A DNA stretch of 64,000 nucleotides from Vibrionaceae bacterium (GTDB lineage: Bacteria > Pseudomonadota > Gammaproteobacteria > Enterobacterales > Vibrionaceae). Under the pieces are notes generated by a model that saw nothing but the letters and a program-made list of their open reading frames with translations, did not search any database and had not been told where the DNA came from. The translations under genes and the position numbers were made by a program. The stretch spans positions 33,213 through 97,212 of the forward strand of contig JAAEZQ010000015.1 of the NCBI GenBank assembly GCA_018222805.1, written 5' to 3'. Below are positions 1-10,885 of the stretch, piece after piece. The stretch's first letter is position 1. Each line of letters begins with the position of its first letter.

Positions 1-128
1 ATTTAGTATTTGCACATCAGTAAAAGATAAAGTTAAATATAAGGACTTACTATTTATTTGTAGCATGGCATTATTTCATCGTAGCGATAAAAGGTGCCAA
101 ACACATTAACCTATTAATAGGAATCGTT

Positions 129-536
129 ATGTCTGAGCTGACTAAAACACTTCTGAATATCCGTAGCCTTCGTGCGTTTTCTCGTGAGCTGACTCTTGAA
201 CAATTGGAAGAAGCTCTAGATAAACTGTCTACTGTTGTAGCAGAGCGTAAAGAAACGGAAGAAGCAGAACGCGCAGCACAAGCTGAGCAAGAAGCTAAAT
301 TAGCTGAAATCGCAGAAAAAATTGCTCAAGACGGAATTGACGTTGAAGCTCTTATTAATGCGCTATCAGGCGAAACTAAGACGAAAACAAAATCTAAGCG
401 TGCACCTCGCCCTGCAAAATACAAGTATACTGACAATAATGGCCAAGAAAAAACGTGGACAGGCCAAGGTCGTACACCTTCTGCAATCCAAGAGCAGCTT
501 GATGCAGGTAAATCGCTAGATGATTTCCTAATCTAA
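129..536 (+). CDS. hns: H-NS family nucleoid-associated protein
   Basis: Global DNA-binding protein that compacts the nucleoid and silences AT-rich genes. The 135-aa product has the expected H-NS layout: a charged, helical oligomerisation region over about residues 1-65, a lysine-rich linker near 83-95, and a C-terminal DNA-binding domain that contains the family core motif TWTGQGRTP. Length matches the family (about 137 aa in E. coli). It is transcribed alone and ends at a strong terminator. The Vibrio form is also called VicH. The start is the ATG at 129, preceded by an AGGAA-like ribosome site. Confidence 0.95.
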   Translation: MSELTKTLLNIRSLRAFSRELTLEQLEEALDKLSTVVAERKETEEAERAAQAEQEAKLAEIAEKIAQDGIDVEALINALSGETKTKTKSKRAPRPAKYKYTDNNGQEKTWTGQGRTPSAIQEQLDAGKSLDDFLI

Positions 537-550
537 TTTCTGGATATATA

Positions 551-577
551 AAAGGCTCCCTAGGGAGCCTTTTTTGT
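551..577 (+). terminator. Rho-independent terminator of hns
   Basis: Perfect 10-bp stem (AAAGGCTCCC/GGGAGCCTTT) with a 2-nt loop followed by a T run, 14 nt after the hns stop. Confidence 0.9.
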
Positions 578-592
578 GTCTATTAGACAAAT

Positions 593-624
593 AAAAATGG
601 CGCACTTCATAATGCGCCATTTTT
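593..624 (-). terminator. Terminator of gsk (symmetrical, possibly bidirectional)
   Basis: Perfect 12-bp stem (AAAAATGGCGCA/TGCGCCATTTTT) with an 8-nt loop, between the converging ends of hns and gsk. A and T runs on both flanks would let it stop both transcripts. Confidence 0.85.
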
Positions 625-657
625 ACATTTGTAAATTAGCTGTTAACTTTTACTAAA

Positions 658-1962
658 TTAACGTTCCCAATATGCTTCTTCCAAACTATCTTCTCGCTCT
701 GGTAAACCTCGAGAAAGACGTGGAGAATGCTGAACGAGCACTTCGTAACTCGCACGGTTTGCGTATTTACAAACTTGTGAAAAAGAAGAGTAAGTTAAAT
801 ACTCATTGGTGTGCTTACTTGAATTAGGCACATTTTCCTTATGGTATTTGTTGGCAGCCATGTCATGTAAAACCGCAGACAAAGCAGCATCACCCGCTCC
901 ATTCGTATTCTTTATTTTTTCCGGACCACCCATATATGGTGAAATATGAGAATACACTTTAATCGGTGTTTCACACGCTTCTTTTTGTGCAGGTCGGCTA
1001 AATTCATAGCGGTTAAACTCTGCAATTGATCCTGGCAACAATGGTAAAGTCGTTTCGCGCTTCGCGTTATCTTCTGTATAGCCCGCCATAAATAAGCCCA
1101 CAGGCCCAGCAGTACAAAGTACTAAATCAGCCCAGTCCAGCGTCTTGTCTGATGCAGCTAAAGGGTCAGACTCCCCTGTCAGTGCTTCCGCTTCATCTTC
1201 ATTCATTGCAACAACAGAAACATGGTCACGAATGAATTCTTGCCAATATTGAGGGTCGTCCTGAATTACAAATTTGGTACCCAGCGTCAGCACAACCGGC
1301 ACATCATACTTTTTCGCGTATTGAATCGCCTTCATTGTTGCTTCAGGCATTGGATCACCCGCTTTACAACGAACCAAGTAAGAGGTTAGCAACAGCGCAG
1401 ATGCATTCTTGAAGATTTTTTCTGGAATGCTGTCAGGATGAAGCTGGTTCATCTGACCTTCGCTGATCGCAAAAGTACGTTCACCTTCCTCTGTAATTAG
1501 CGCAAAACAGCGCCCTATCGAGCCATCAACACCTTGAAGGTAGTTAAGGTCCATACGGCTTGATGTATTACACAAGTAACGGTAACCGTAGCTGCCAATT
1601 TTAATGTCCTGACTCATCACCCCCAACAAGGTAGAACGATCATCAGCAAGAACCGAGTAATTATGGAGTGTATTCCCAATCGTACCACCAGCGTATTCGT
1701 TGGTGATTAGGTTCTCTTCTTTTAGATGCTGATAAAGTGCTTCTGCTGTTGCATCATCAATCACTAATGAGTGACCTTTACTCAAACCGTATTTTTCAAT
1801 CACATCAGTGGTAACTTTTGCTTCAATATCGACCAGAGTTTGATCAATACCGATGATGTGAGTACGCGTCATCTTCTTGCTTTCTTGTGCTTGACTGACT
1901 AGTGGGTCACGAGCATGAACAGGAAAATAATGCTTGGATTTGCGTTGTCCAGGAAATTTCAT
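658..1962 (-). CDS. gsk: Inosine-guanosine kinase
   Basis: Phosphorylates inosine and guanosine to IMP and GMP with ATP (purine salvage, cytoplasm). The 434-aa product is the same length as E. coli Gsk and is a PfkB/ribokinase-family sugar kinase. The family's catalytic GAGD motif is at residues 355-358 within NTNGAGDAALSA, where the Asp is the catalytic base. The protein starts MKFPGQRKSKHYFPV, typical of Gsk. It converges on hns. A perfect PurR-like palindrome lies about 80 bp upstream (2042-2053), which suggests purine repression. Confidence 0.95.
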   Translation of the reverse strand: MKFPGQRKSKHYFPVHARDPLVSQAQESKKMTRTHIIGIDQTLVDIEAKVTTDVIEKYGLSKGHSLVIDDATAEALYQHLKEENLITNEYAGGTIGNTLHNYSVLADDRSTLLGVMSQDIKIGSYGYRYLCNTSSRMDLNYLQGVDGSIGRCFALITEEGERTFAISEGQMNQLHPDSIPEKIFKNASALLLTSYLVRCKAGDPMPEATMKAIQYAKKYDVPVVLTLGTKFVIQDDPQYWQEFIRDHVSVVAMNEDEAEALTGESDPLAASDKTLDWADLVLCTAGPVGLFMAGYTEDNAKRETTLPLLPGSIAEFNRYEFSRPAQKEACETPIKVYSHISPYMGGPEKIKNTNGAGDAALSAVLHDMAANKYHKENVPNSSKHTNEYLTYSSFSQVCKYANRASYEVLVQHSPRLSRGLPEREDSLEEAYWER

Positions 1963-2041
1963 ATTGTTAGTCTGAGTAAGGGATGAAAAGGAAAACGGAT
2001 TCTATACCGCGAATAATATGGCGGCAATAAAAGCGATTATA

Positions 2042-2053
2042 GCAAACGTTTGC
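2042..2053. promoter_or_regulatory. Putative PurR operator upstream of gsk
   Basis: GCAAACGTTTGC is a perfect 12-bp palindrome and matches the core of the known gamma-proteobacterial PurR box (ACGCAAACGTTTGCGT). It lies between the gsk start and the upstream small gene. Assignment to PurR is by motif plus the purine function of gsk. Confidence 0.7.
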
Positions 2054-2078
2054 CCCTCTCTTTTTTATTTACTGCGAC

Positions 2079-2354
2079 TTATTCCCCTTCCATAAAGCTT
2101 AAATCTGGCAGTTGATCTAGGTGTTCGCTATAGCGTTTTAGATTAAATTCACCTTCGTTTTTCATCACATCAAATACTTCAATCGACATCGCGCAAGCCA
2201 TCATTGCCACCGCGTCTTCACGAGGCGTCCCCGTCATCATTAGACGCATCAGTGTTTCTTTTGCTTTAATTGGATTGCCATCTTCTAGCTGGTTTTCCAC
2301 AATCTCAATTAACTCAGCTTCTTGCATAAATTGGTTTTCTTCAGTCATCTTCAT
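2079..2354 (-). CDS. Conserved hypothetical small acidic protein
   Basis: 91-aa soluble, strongly acidic protein that I do not recognise. It appears mostly helical, with a middle segment KAKETLMRLMMTGTPREDAVAMMA that looks like a helical-repeat unit, and ends in DLSFMEGE. It has no signal peptide or membrane segment. AGAGG sits 4 nt before the first ATG (2354) and 10 nt before a second ATG (2348), so the start is uncertain by two residues. It lies upstream of gsk on the same strand but is separated from it by the PurR-like box, so it is probably a separate transcript. Confidence 0.65.
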   Translation of the reverse strand: MKMTEENQFMQEAELIEIVENQLEDGNPIKAKETLMRLMMTGTPREDAVAMMACAMSIEVFDVMKNEGEFNLKRYSEHLDQLPDLSFMEGE

Positions 2355-2538
2355 ATTACCTCTTGGATTTTCGGCAACTATGCCATATATATCCTTTCTA
2401 TACTTATGAAATTACTATTTGGTCGTGCTGTTGCGGAAAAAGACAGCAAAATCGAAGTGTGATTTCGATCTCGGAACTGTCACCGGTCACTGGATTCTGG
2501 TAGAATCTGCGTCCCGTTTATTTAAGTGGTGTTTAGTA

Positions 2539-3663
2539 ATGTCTGATAACAGCCAAAAGAAAGTCATCGTCGGTATGTCCGGCGGCGTTGATTCATCTGT
2601 TTCTGCGTATCTTCTAAAGCAACAAGGCTACCAAGTAGAAGGCCTGTTCATGAAGAACTGGGAAGAAGATGACAACGAAGAATATTGCACAGCAGCAGAA
2701 GATTTAGCCGATGCTCAGGCAGTATGTGACAAGCTTGGCATCCACCTACACACCATTAACTTTGCTGCAGAGTACTGGGATAACGTATTTGAGTATTTCC
2801 TTGCTGAGTACAAAGCAGGTCGTACCCCGAACCCAGACATTCTTTGTAACAAAGAAATTAAGTTTAAAGCGTTCCTTGAATTTGCTGACGAAGTACTGGA
2901 AGCAGATTACATTGCGATGGGCCACTACGTACGCCGTTCTTTCCCTGAAAACGGTGAAAAACCCCAAATGCTTCGTGGCCTAGACGGCAACAAAGACCAA
3001 AGCTACTTCTTATATACATTAAGCCACGAACAAGTTGCTCGTAGCCTCTTCCCTGTCGGTGATCTGGAGAAACCAGAAGTACGCCGAATCGCGGAAGAAC
3101 AAGGCCTAATTACAGCGAAAAAGAAAGACTCGACTGGCATCTGCTTTATTGGAGAGCGCAAGTTTACTGACTTCCTAGGCCGTTACCTGCCAGCCCAACC
3201 TGGCAACATCGAAACGCCAGATGGTGAAATCATTGGCCAGCACCAAGGTCTGATGTACCACACACTAGGTCAGCGTAAAGGCCTACATATTGGTGGTCGC
3301 AAAGGCGGTGGCGGTAATGAAGAGCCATGGTTTGTTGGTGAGAAAGATCTTAAGCGTAACGTGCTAATTGCCGTTCAGGGTAAAGATCACCCAATGCTAA
3401 AATCAGAAGGTCTACTTGCATCACAACTGCATTGGGTAGATCGTGAGCCAATTCGCGATGTTATGAAGTGCACGGTAAAAACTCGTTACCGTCAGCAAGA
3501 TATTCCTTGTACAATCATCCCTATCGATGATGAGAACATTAAAGTTATCTTTGACGAGCCACAAATTGCAGTGACTCCAGGTCAATCCGCTGTGTTCTAT
3601 AAAGATGACGTTTGTCTGGGTGGCGGTATCATCGAACAACGCATTAAATATTCTCAAGCTTAG
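2539..3663 (+). CDS. mnmA: tRNA-specific 2-thiouridylase MnmA
   Basis: Makes 2-thiouridine at wobble U34 of Lys, Glu and Gln tRNAs, taking sulfur from the Tus relay. The 374-aa product has the PP-loop ATP-binding motif SGGVDS at residues 14-19, the catalytic Cys103 in [12 protein letters not shown] and the persulfide-carrying Cys202 in [12 protein letters not shown]; both cysteines match the E. coli positions within a few residues. The reading frame is open further upstream, but ATG 2539 ([12 protein letters not shown]) fits the family's N-terminus. It is followed 10 nt later by hflD, as in other gamma-proteobacteria. Confidence 0.96.
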   Translation: MSDNSQKKVIVGMSGGVDSSVSAYLLKQQGYQVEGLFMKNWEEDDNEEYCTAAEDLADAQAVCDKLGIHLHTINFAAEYWDNVFEYFLAEYKAGRTPNPDILCNKEIKFKAFLEFADEVLEADYIAMGHYVRRSFPENGEKPQMLRGLDGNKDQSYFLYTLSHEQVARSLFPVGDLEKPEVRRIAEEQGLITAKKKDSTGICFIGERKFTDFLGRYLPAQPGNIETPDGEIIGQHQGLMYHTLGQRKGLHIGGRKGGGGNEEPWFVGEKDLKRNVLIAVQGKDHPMLKSEGLLASQLHWVDREPIRDVMKCTVKTRYRQQDIPCTIIPIDDENIKVIFDEPQIAVTPGQSAVFYKDDVCLGGGIIEQRIKYSQA

Positions 3664-3673
3664 GAGTTGTTAC

Positions 3674-4291
3674 GTGGCGAATACACTTTATGACCGTACT
3701 ATCGCGTTTGCTGGCATTTGCCAAGCTGTTGCTTTGGTTCAACAAGTTGCGAAAAACGGACATTGTGATCAAGATGCCTTTGAAACATCCATTAACGCCA
3801 TTTTGAACACCAGTCCAGCCAACACGATTGGCGTATTCGGTCGCGAAGCCGACCTTAAGCTCGGTCTGGAGTGTTTGGTTAAAGGAATCGATAGTACGCC
3901 GTCTGGAAGCGAACTCACTCGCTACATCATCAGCCTGATGGCGTTGGAACGTAAATTGACTGCTCGCAACGACGCCATGTCGCAACTCGGTGATCGAATC
4001 CAGATGGCACAGCGTCAATCCGACCACTTCGAGTTGATGGACGACCAAATGATCAGCAATCTGGCAAGCATTTATTTGGATGTAGTCAGCCCTATCGGTC
4101 CACGTATTCAAGTAACGGGTACTCCTGCAGTACTGCAACAAACCTCAATTCAGCATAAAGTTCGTGCACTGCTATTATCCGGTATTCGCAGTGCCGTGCT
4201 TTGGCGTCAGGTTGGTGGTAAACGTCGTCACTTGATTTTTGGTCGCAAGAAAATGGTAGAACAGGCACAGATCCTGTTGGCCCGTATGTAA
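3674..4291 (+). CDS. hflD: High-frequency lysogenization protein HflD homolog
   Basis: Peripheral membrane protein (205 aa) of the HflD/YcfC family; in E. coli it binds phage lambda CII and affects lysogeny, and its housekeeping role is unclear. The helical protein starts [23 protein letters not shown] and is close to the usual family length of about 210 aa. A GTG start at 3674 is chosen because it lies just after the mnmA stop with AGGAG at 3662-3666 upstream. It is co-transcribed with mnmA and ends at a clear terminator before purB. Confidence 0.9.
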   Translation: MANTLYDRTIAFAGICQAVALVQQVAKNGHCDQDAFETSINAILNTSPANTIGVFGREADLKLGLECLVKGIDSTPSGSELTRYIISLMALERKLTARNDAMSQLGDRIQMAQRQSDHFELMDDQMISNLASIYLDVVSPIGPRIQVTGTPAVLQQTSIQHKVRALLLSGIRSAVLWRQVGGKRRHLIFGRKKMVEQAQILLARM

Positions 4292-4305
4292 GAATAACAA
4301 CTACA

Positions 4306-4335
4306 AGCTCGCGCTTATCGCGAGCTCGTTTTTTT
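4306..4335 (+). terminator. Terminator of mnmA-hflD
   Basis: 8-bp stem (AGCTCGCG/CGCGAGCT) with a 5-nt loop, followed by a seven-T run, just after hflD. Confidence 0.85.
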
Positions 4336-4342
4336 AGCTTAA

Positions 4343-5812
<1,470 letters not shown>

Positions 5813-5838
5813 ACGCTAATTTAATTAGCCAGACATTG

Positions 5839-5870
5839 AAAAGGTTGACGTGAAAGCGTCAACCTTTTTT
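5839..5870 (+). terminator. Terminator of purB
   Basis: Stem AAAGGTTGACG/CGTCAACCTTT with a short loop, followed by a T run, about 30 nt after purB. Confidence 0.85.
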
Positions 5871-5909
5871 GTTTAACAAGTGGCTGAATAATGGCAAGTG
5901 CACTCAACG

Positions 5910-6446
5910 CTATTGTTTTTGAAAGAATAAGGTAATGGTTCCTACTTCTACACCAAACTTCTTAATTTTAGTCAGGTTAAACACGTGTCTGTCATCTTGA
6001 CGATAAAGCCAGTCGTCAAAAGCGACAGTAATGGTGTCGTCATCCATTTTTAACTCAAAATCATACTGCCACTGTAATGCGTTACCTTGCTCTTGACCTG
6101 TTGCCACGCCAATAATGTCGTCCGCTTTTCCCTGATAACGGTTATTTTCTCGTTTGGTAATCACCCATATTCGTTGGTCAACTTCACCATCATCGAATAC
6201 GAAATCCTCCACCAGCGTCAACTCATTCCCTTTTACTGTGCCAACAATATCCACTTCGAATCGCCTGGTTTGCTTATCTGTGTAGTCTTGTACCATTCCC
6301 CACGCTTTCACATTTCCATCAAAATATCCAAATAGATCAAAGCTAGGGTTTGTTGTTTGATAGTTATTTATGTCTGCCGAACATGAACTTAGAAAAATTG
6401 TAACGACGCTAACCGTCAAAATGATTAACCGATTGAAAACATTCAC
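5910..6446 (-). CDS. DUF3833 family lipoprotein
   Basis: 178-aa predicted lipoprotein: a hydrophobic signal peptide and lipobox LSSC place the lipidated Cys at residue 22. The mature part is beta-rich and matches DUF3833 as remembered (FDLFGYFDGNVKAWGMVQD). Function is unknown. It is the last gene of the lipid-modification operon and starts at a GTG that overlaps the stop of the preceding gene by 4 bp, so translation is probably coupled. DUF3833 genes are commonly found with cfa-like and DUF2878 genes, which suggests a role in the same envelope pathway. Confidence 0.8.
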   Translation of the reverse strand: MNVFNRLIILTVSVVTIFLSSCSADINNYQTTNPSFDLFGYFDGNVKAWGMVQDYTDKQTRRFEVDIVGTVKGNELTLVEDFVFDDGEVDQRIWVITKRENNRYQGKADDIIGVATGQEQGNALQWQYDFELKMDDDTITVAFDDWLYRQDDRHVFNLTKIKKFGVEVGTITLFFQKQ

Positions 6447-7039
6447 TGTCTCACCTGCCCTATCAATTGTTTGCGAAGTTTCGGAAACTCAGTGTTTGGA
6501 GATAACCAAATGGATAGAAAAGCATCGTTCAACCCTTCGTCCTCAACATATCCAACAGTTTGAAGGAAAGCGTCTCCGGCTCGACGATAAATAAGATGCC
6601 CCGCTTTCCCGTCTGTTACGTAAGCGAGTTCATCGCCTTTATTTATATTAGGATACATCTTACTAAGTTCGGAGAGCCATTCTTGACGACGTTGTTTATT
6701 TACACCGAGCTTTTGCCATTGCTCATCCGTAACCTCAAGCAACTGCTGCTTTGTAACGTCACGCTGATAATAGATTTCGAGAGCAAAGGGGTGAGGCGAC
6801 ACATCAGCACTAACACGATACCTTCCGTCAGGCGCTCTTAAACGTGACTCATAGATATCAAAGATAAACCAGGTTAATTTCGCCTTACCAACCGTTTTCC
6901 ATTGACGCCAGTCCGCCGTGTTTACTTTGCTCGTACCAGCACCCGCACTTTGTGCATACAAGGGACCAGGCACAATTAACCCAATAGCGAGCAACACACT
7001 AATTAGACTCTTGGTTAACTTTCCCTGTAAGCTTTTCAT
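6443..7039 (-). CDS. Chalcone isomerase-like secreted protein
   Basis: About 198-aa protein with a Sec signal peptide (hydrophobic stretch ending LYAQSAG near residue 30) and the bacterial chalcone-isomerase-like fold (Chalcone_3 type: KTVGKAKLTWFIFDIYESRL). Bacterial members do not make flavonoids; in this context binding of a fatty acid or lipid intermediate in the periplasm is plausible but inferred. The ATG at 7039 is chosen because AGGG lies 9 nt upstream; an ATG two codons earlier (7045) is also possible. It overlaps DUF2878 by about 40 bp and the DUF3833 gene by 4 bp. Confidence 0.75.
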   Translation of the reverse strand: MKSLQGKLTKSLISVLLAIGLIVPGPLYAQSAGAGTSKVNTADWRQWKTVGKAKLTWFIFDIYESRLRAPDGRYRVSADVSPHPFALEIYYQRDVTKQQLLEVTDEQWQKLGVNKQRRQEWLSELSKMYPNINKGDELAYVTDGKAGHLIYRRAGDAFLQTVGYVEDEGLNDAFLSIWLSPNTEFPKLRKQLIGQVRQ

Positions 7040-7511
7040 TTCCATACACCCTTAGTATCAGTAGCATTACGACGAACCACTCCACAAATAAAATCATCAG
7101 AGTAAAAACAACGTCGTAACCAAAATTTACGGCCTGGAGTTTGTAACCAGCTAAATAACTGGCCCCACCTCCGATACCGCCTACTATTGATACGTAGGTT
7201 TTAGGGAAACGATACAAAACTGTCTTAAGCTGGTAGGCATACCAGGCAAACATTACCCAAAGGCATAGTAACCACATTGGCAACCATAAGGTTGGAAAGA
7301 GCAGAAGAAAAAACTGTTGGTTAAGACTATCAAGTCCAAGCCCGAAAATTGTGACGATGGCGATGGGTTTCAATGAAGCCGCATCGCGTAAGGCACAATA
7401 GGCAATGGTGACTAACGTAAAACAAAGGGTAAACCATTGCCACTGATAGGTACCGAGTACCGCTGCAAACCAGCAAAGTTGAAACCACGTTGAGGCAAGC
7501 AACACTCTCAT
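6999..7511 (-). CDS. DUF2878 family integral membrane protein
   Basis: 170-aa polytopic membrane protein with about five hydrophobic segments, rich in Trp, Phe and Leu, matching DUF2878. Function is unknown. It starts 6 bp after the Cfa-like gene and overlaps the next gene, so it is part of the same translationally linked operon. Co-occurrence with Cfa, DUF1365 and a flavin oxidoreductase suggests a membrane partner of the lipid-modifying enzymes. Confidence 0.8.
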   Translation of the reverse strand: MRVLLASTWFQLCWFAAVLGTYQWQWFTLCFTLVTIAYCALRDAASLKPIAIVTIFGLGLDSLNQQFFLLLFPTLWLPMWLLCLWVMFAWYAYQLKTVLYRFPKTYVSIVGGIGGGASYLAGYKLQAVNFGYDVVFTLMILFVEWFVVMLLILRVYGNEKLTGKVNQESN

Positions 7512-7517
7512 AACTAG

Positions 7518-8774
7518 TTACGGTCGCTGAAAAGTCATGTGTACGGTACTTATGGTTCGGGCCAGAAACCCGCCCTCACAGTAGCTCAGGTAGTAGCGCC
7601 ACATACGCACAAATCGCTCATCATAACCAAGCGCCCGAACTGTTTGTTCAGCTTGATTAAATCGGCGATGCCATTCACTAAGCGTTTTTGCGTAGTCGAG
7701 GCCAATATCAAACAGGTCGCGCACAACAAAGTCACTATACTTGGTTGTCGCTTGGGTAAGCGAGGTAACAGAAGGCAAAAAACCACCTGGGAAAATGTAT
7801 TTCTGAATGAAATCGACGTTATTGCTGTAATATTCATAACGCTGATCGGCAATAGTAATTGCCTGAATGGCCATTAAACCGCCCGGTTTAAGCAAAGATT
7901 CACACTTCTTGATGTAGGATGGTAAAAACGCTTTCCCCACCGCTTCAATCATCTCAATCGAAACCAACTTGTCATACGTACCAGTAAGATTTCGGTAATC
8001 TTCTTTGAGCAACGTGATTTTATCCGACAAGCCTTTCTTTTCAATCTGTTGCTTGGTGTAAGCGTGCTGTTCTTCTGAAATGGTGGTGGTGGTTACCTGA
8101 CAGCCATGCTGCTCAGCCATGTAGATCGCCATCGCTCCCCAACCAGTGCCGATCTCAATGACGTGATCCGATGCCTTTAAGTCGAGCTGCTGACACAAAC
8201 GATCCATCTTATTTATCTGAGCTTGCTCTAACGACTCGTTGTCGTAGCGATAAAGTGCCGAAGAATAAAGCATATTACTATCAAGAAATGACTCATACAG
8301 CGCATTGCCCAGATCATAGTGAGCATGAATATTTTTGCGAGAATTCTCTCGTGAGTTGCGGTTAGCCCAATGGCTGACTTTGTAAAACAGTTTCGTCATC
8401 CAGCTACCCTGCTCTTCTATTTGATCTAATGCTCGCATATTTATCGCCATAAGCTTCATGAGTGCGGTCAGGTCTGGGCTATCCCACCAGCCATCCATGT
8501 ATGCCTCACCCGCTGCGATACTCCCACCTCTTAGTATGCGCGAGTATAAACCGGGATGTTTCACCTCGATGGTTGCAACAACAGGCTGACCGTTATACGA
8601 ACTATCAGGCGCAGAAAAACGTTCGCTTTTTTCTGTCGCGCCTGAATTAAAGCTCTCAATTAAGGTTAAACAACCAAATTCCATTTTTTTCAAACATTGA
8701 ACCATCACTCTGCGAGCCGCTCTTTGGGTCGTACTCAGTTCGCACGGCAATGTGATTGCACTACTATTCAACAT
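7518..8774 (-). CDS. cfa: Cyclopropane-fatty-acyl-phospholipid synthase family methyltransferase
   Basis: 418-aa SAM-dependent enzyme that alkylates double bonds of membrane phospholipid acyl chains. Visible: the family motif HYDLGN at 152-157 and SAM-binding motif IEIGTGWG at 206-213. E277 (MIEAV) matches a catalytic Glu of E. coli Cfa. Two residues that bind the catalytic bicarbonate in E. coli Cfa (C139 and H266) appear as Ser172 (YSSAL) and Gln304 (IQAIT). This places it in the divergent Cfa-like branch, which includes methyltransferases that give methyl-branched or furan fatty acids instead of cyclopropanes. The true product cannot be decided from sequence. AAGGAG lies 8 nt before the ATG. 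Confidence 0.88.
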   Translation of the reverse strand: MLNSSAITLPCELSTTQRAARRVMVQCLKKMEFGCLTLIESFNSGATEKSERFSAPDSSYNGQPVVATIEVKHPGLYSRILRGGSIAAGEAYMDGWWDSPDLTALMKLMAINMRALDQIEEQGSWMTKLFYKVSHWANRNSRENSRKNIHAHYDLGNALYESFLDSNMLYSSALYRYDNESLEQAQINKMDRLCQQLDLKASDHVIEIGTGWGAMAIYMAEQHGCQVTTTTISEEQHAYTKQQIEKKGLSDKITLLKEDYRNLTGTYDKLVSIEMIEAVGKAFLPSYIKKCESLLKPGGLMAIQAITIADQRYEYYSNNVDFIQKYIFPGGFLPSVTSLTQATTKYSDFVVRDLFDIGLDYAKTLSEWHRRFNQAEQTVRALGYDERFVRMWRYYLSYCEGGFLARTISTVHMTFQRP

Positions 8775-8789
8775 GCAGAATTCTCCTTG

Positions 8790-9578
8790 TTATAGCTTTT
8801 TGTTATTTTTATTCTCTGGCGGTGTTTTATTTTCGTTGGAGTATTTAGGGTGGGAATAAAAAGGCGCACCTTTTCTCCATAACTTTAATGCGTGCCAGTA
8901 AATTCCAAACACCACTTTGACTGTTTGTATCGGTGTCACAACTAAACACTTCATCAGGCTTTTACTTGATAGTGCTTTCGCTTTCATTGCCATTGTGGCA
9001 TCAAAGTGTTTACTGCCTTTGTGGCACTCTAAATGAATATTGAGCTTGTCAGTCAGCGGCTTAATCATCCACCGATATTGTTGGTCAATTGGGTTAAACG
9101 GGGAAACATGGAATGCCTTCTCTTGTTTCCAGCCAAACTGATCATCATCCTGATTCGCGGAAACGGCGTAATAGTGACGCTCATTCCAAGGTGTATTGCT
9201 CACTTCAGCCAACAAGTATTTCCATTCACCTCGCTCGTTATAAACATAGTAGAAATTGACCGGACTAAAATAGAGCCCTAAATAGCGCAAGTGACAAACG
9301 GCAATGACGCGGCCATCACATCTAACGCCTGTCAGGCTTTCCAATTTATCTTGTACTGCCTTTTTAAGGTTTCCTTCACCGACATAATCACTACGTTTAA
9401 ACCTAGCCCAATGCCACCAGCGTGTACCAAATCCCCACACTTTTTTTTCCAGCTCATCAATTTCGTCAACATCAATGGCTGGCATAAATAGCGAATAGTT
9501 CAGCTCGTGCGACACGGGTGTGAAGCGACGATGTCTTACATTGCCAATAAACAATCGGCTGTTCATACAGCTGGCCAT
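8790..9578 (-). CDS. DUF1365 family protein
   Basis: About 262-aa protein of the DUF1365 family (NSRLFIGNVRHRRFTPVSHEL near the N-terminus, LRYLGLYFSPVNFYYVY in the middle). Members nearly always sit beside a flavin oxidoreductase and a Cfa-like enzyme, as here; a role in modified fatty acid synthesis is inferred from that linkage. The frame is open to 9611 inside the preceding gene. ATG 9578 is chosen because it lies 1 nt after the upstream stop; another ATG at 9566 is possible. Confidence 0.85.
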   Translation of the reverse strand: MASCMNSRLFIGNVRHRRFTPVSHELNYSLFMPAIDVDEIDELEKKVWGFGTRWWHWARFKRSDYVGEGNLKKAVQDKLESLTGVRCDGRVIAVCHLRYLGLYFSPVNFYYVYNERGEWKYLLAEVSNTPWNERHYYAVSANQDDDQFGWKQEKAFHVSPFNPIDQQYRWMIKPLTDKLNIHLECHKGSKHFDATMAMKAKALSSKSLMKCLVVTPIQTVKVVFGIYWHALKLWRKGAPFYSHPKYSNENKTPPENKNNKKL

Positions 9579-9579
9579 G

Positions 9580-10872
9580 TTATGCCGCGCCTCTTTGCAA
9601 CGTAGTAACATCTTGTGTTTTCGTTTTCTCTTTCAGCGCTTTGACCACATCCAAAGCGCTACGTACGCCATCTTCATGAAACCCGTTATGCCAATAAGCC
9701 CCACAGAACCAGGTATGTGCAACGCCCTGAATCTCACTCCTCCTCTGCTGAGCGGCTATAGATTCGGTCGTAAACACGGGATGATCGTAAGTGAACTTGC
9801 GAAGAATTTTGCTTGCATCGATTTGATCGGTGCTGTTCAACGTTACGCAAAAAGTATGTGTAGAGTCTAAATGCTGAAGTATATTCATATCGTATGTAAG
9901 TGACGGCAATCGTTGTTTTTCGCTATCACAACCTTCTAACAGATAGTTCCAGGAAGCCCACGCCGCTTTACGTTTCGGAAGCAAACTGGTATCGGTGTGC
10001 AGAACTACTTCGTTGGATTGATAGGCCATATCACCGAGAATACTTTGTTCCTCGTCAGACAACTCGCTGAGCATTCTCATTGCCTGATCACTATGGCAAG
10101 CGAATATCACTTCATCGAACCACTCTGTTGTCCCGTTTACGTGTAAAAGCACACGATCTTTACTTCGTGTGACACTTTCAACCGGGCTGTTGAGGCGAAT
10201 ATTTTGTGCAAATCCCTGAGTCAACGGTGCAATATAAGCGCGAGAACCGCCTTTGATTACATACCACTGTGGACGATTCGTCACATCAAGCAATCCATGA
10301 TTCAAGAAGAAGCGTAAGAAAAACATCAACGGAAATGCACGCATATCCGCGAGTGTCGAAGACCAAATGGCCGCGCCCATAGGGAGAATATAATTATCAG
10401 TGAAGAACTGACTAAACTTATGTTTATCGAGGAATTCTCCAAGCGTTTGCAGGTTTGTATTTTCATCGTTGGCGAAGCTTTTCGCTAACTTGTTAAAACG
10501 AAGAATCTCGTAGATAAAACGATAGAACTTTGGATTAAACCAATTACGCTTTTGCGCGAAAAGTGTAGAGATCGTGTGTCCGTTGTACTCTAACCCGTTC
10601 CCCTTGTTACGGACGCTAAAGCTCATTTGAGTCGGTATACCTTCTACACCAATTTCATTCATCATCTTGATAAAAGTAGGATAGGTACGGTCGTTATAAA
10701 CGATAAAGCCAGTGTCAATTGCATAGTCTTTTCCATCAACACTGACATCGACGGTTGCCGTGTGCCCGCCGATGTAATCATTCGCTTCAAATAAAGTAAT
10801 GTCATGTTCTTTATGCAAGTAGTAACCGCACGTCAGTCCGGATATACCAGTGCCTATAATTGCAATTTTCAT
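9580..10872 (-). CDS. NAD(P)/FAD-dependent oxidoreductase (amine oxidase-like)
   Basis: 430-aa flavoprotein with an N-terminal dinucleotide-binding Rossmann motif (IIGTGISGLTCGYYL, residues 5-19) and the following E-rich FAD contact FEANDYIGGHTATV. It belongs to the predicted NAD/FAD-binding proteins linked to Cfa and DUF1365 genes (COG2907 type) and resembles flavin amine oxidases and desaturases. The substrate is unknown; a fatty acyl chain is likely from context. It follows the SDR gene after 13 bp and ends 1 nt before DUF1365. Confidence 0.87.
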   Translation of the reverse strand: MKIAIIGTGISGLTCGYYLHKEHDITLFEANDYIGGHTATVDVSVDGKDYAIDTGFIVYNDRTYPTFIKMMNEIGVEGIPTQMSFSVRNKGNGLEYNGHTISTLFAQKRNWFNPKFYRFIYEILRFNKLAKSFANDENTNLQTLGEFLDKHKFSQFFTDNYILPMGAAIWSSTLADMRAFPLMFFLRFFLNHGLLDVTNRPQWYVIKGGSRAYIAPLTQGFAQNIRLNSPVESVTRSKDRVLLHVNGTTEWFDEVIFACHSDQAMRMLSELSDEEQSILGDMAYQSNEVVLHTDTSLLPKRKAAWASWNYLLEGCDSEKQRLPSLTYDMNILQHLDSTHTFCVTLNSTDQIDASKILRKFTYDHPVFTTESIAAQQRRSEIQGVAHTWFCGAYWHNGFHEDGVRSALDVVKALKEKTKTQDVTTLQRGAA

Positions 10873-10885
10873 ATTTTCTTCCTTT

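Noticed and set aside
3644..4141. 165-codon minus-strand frame opposite hflD
   Set aside because: Overlaps a well-identified gene in full and has no recognisable domain.
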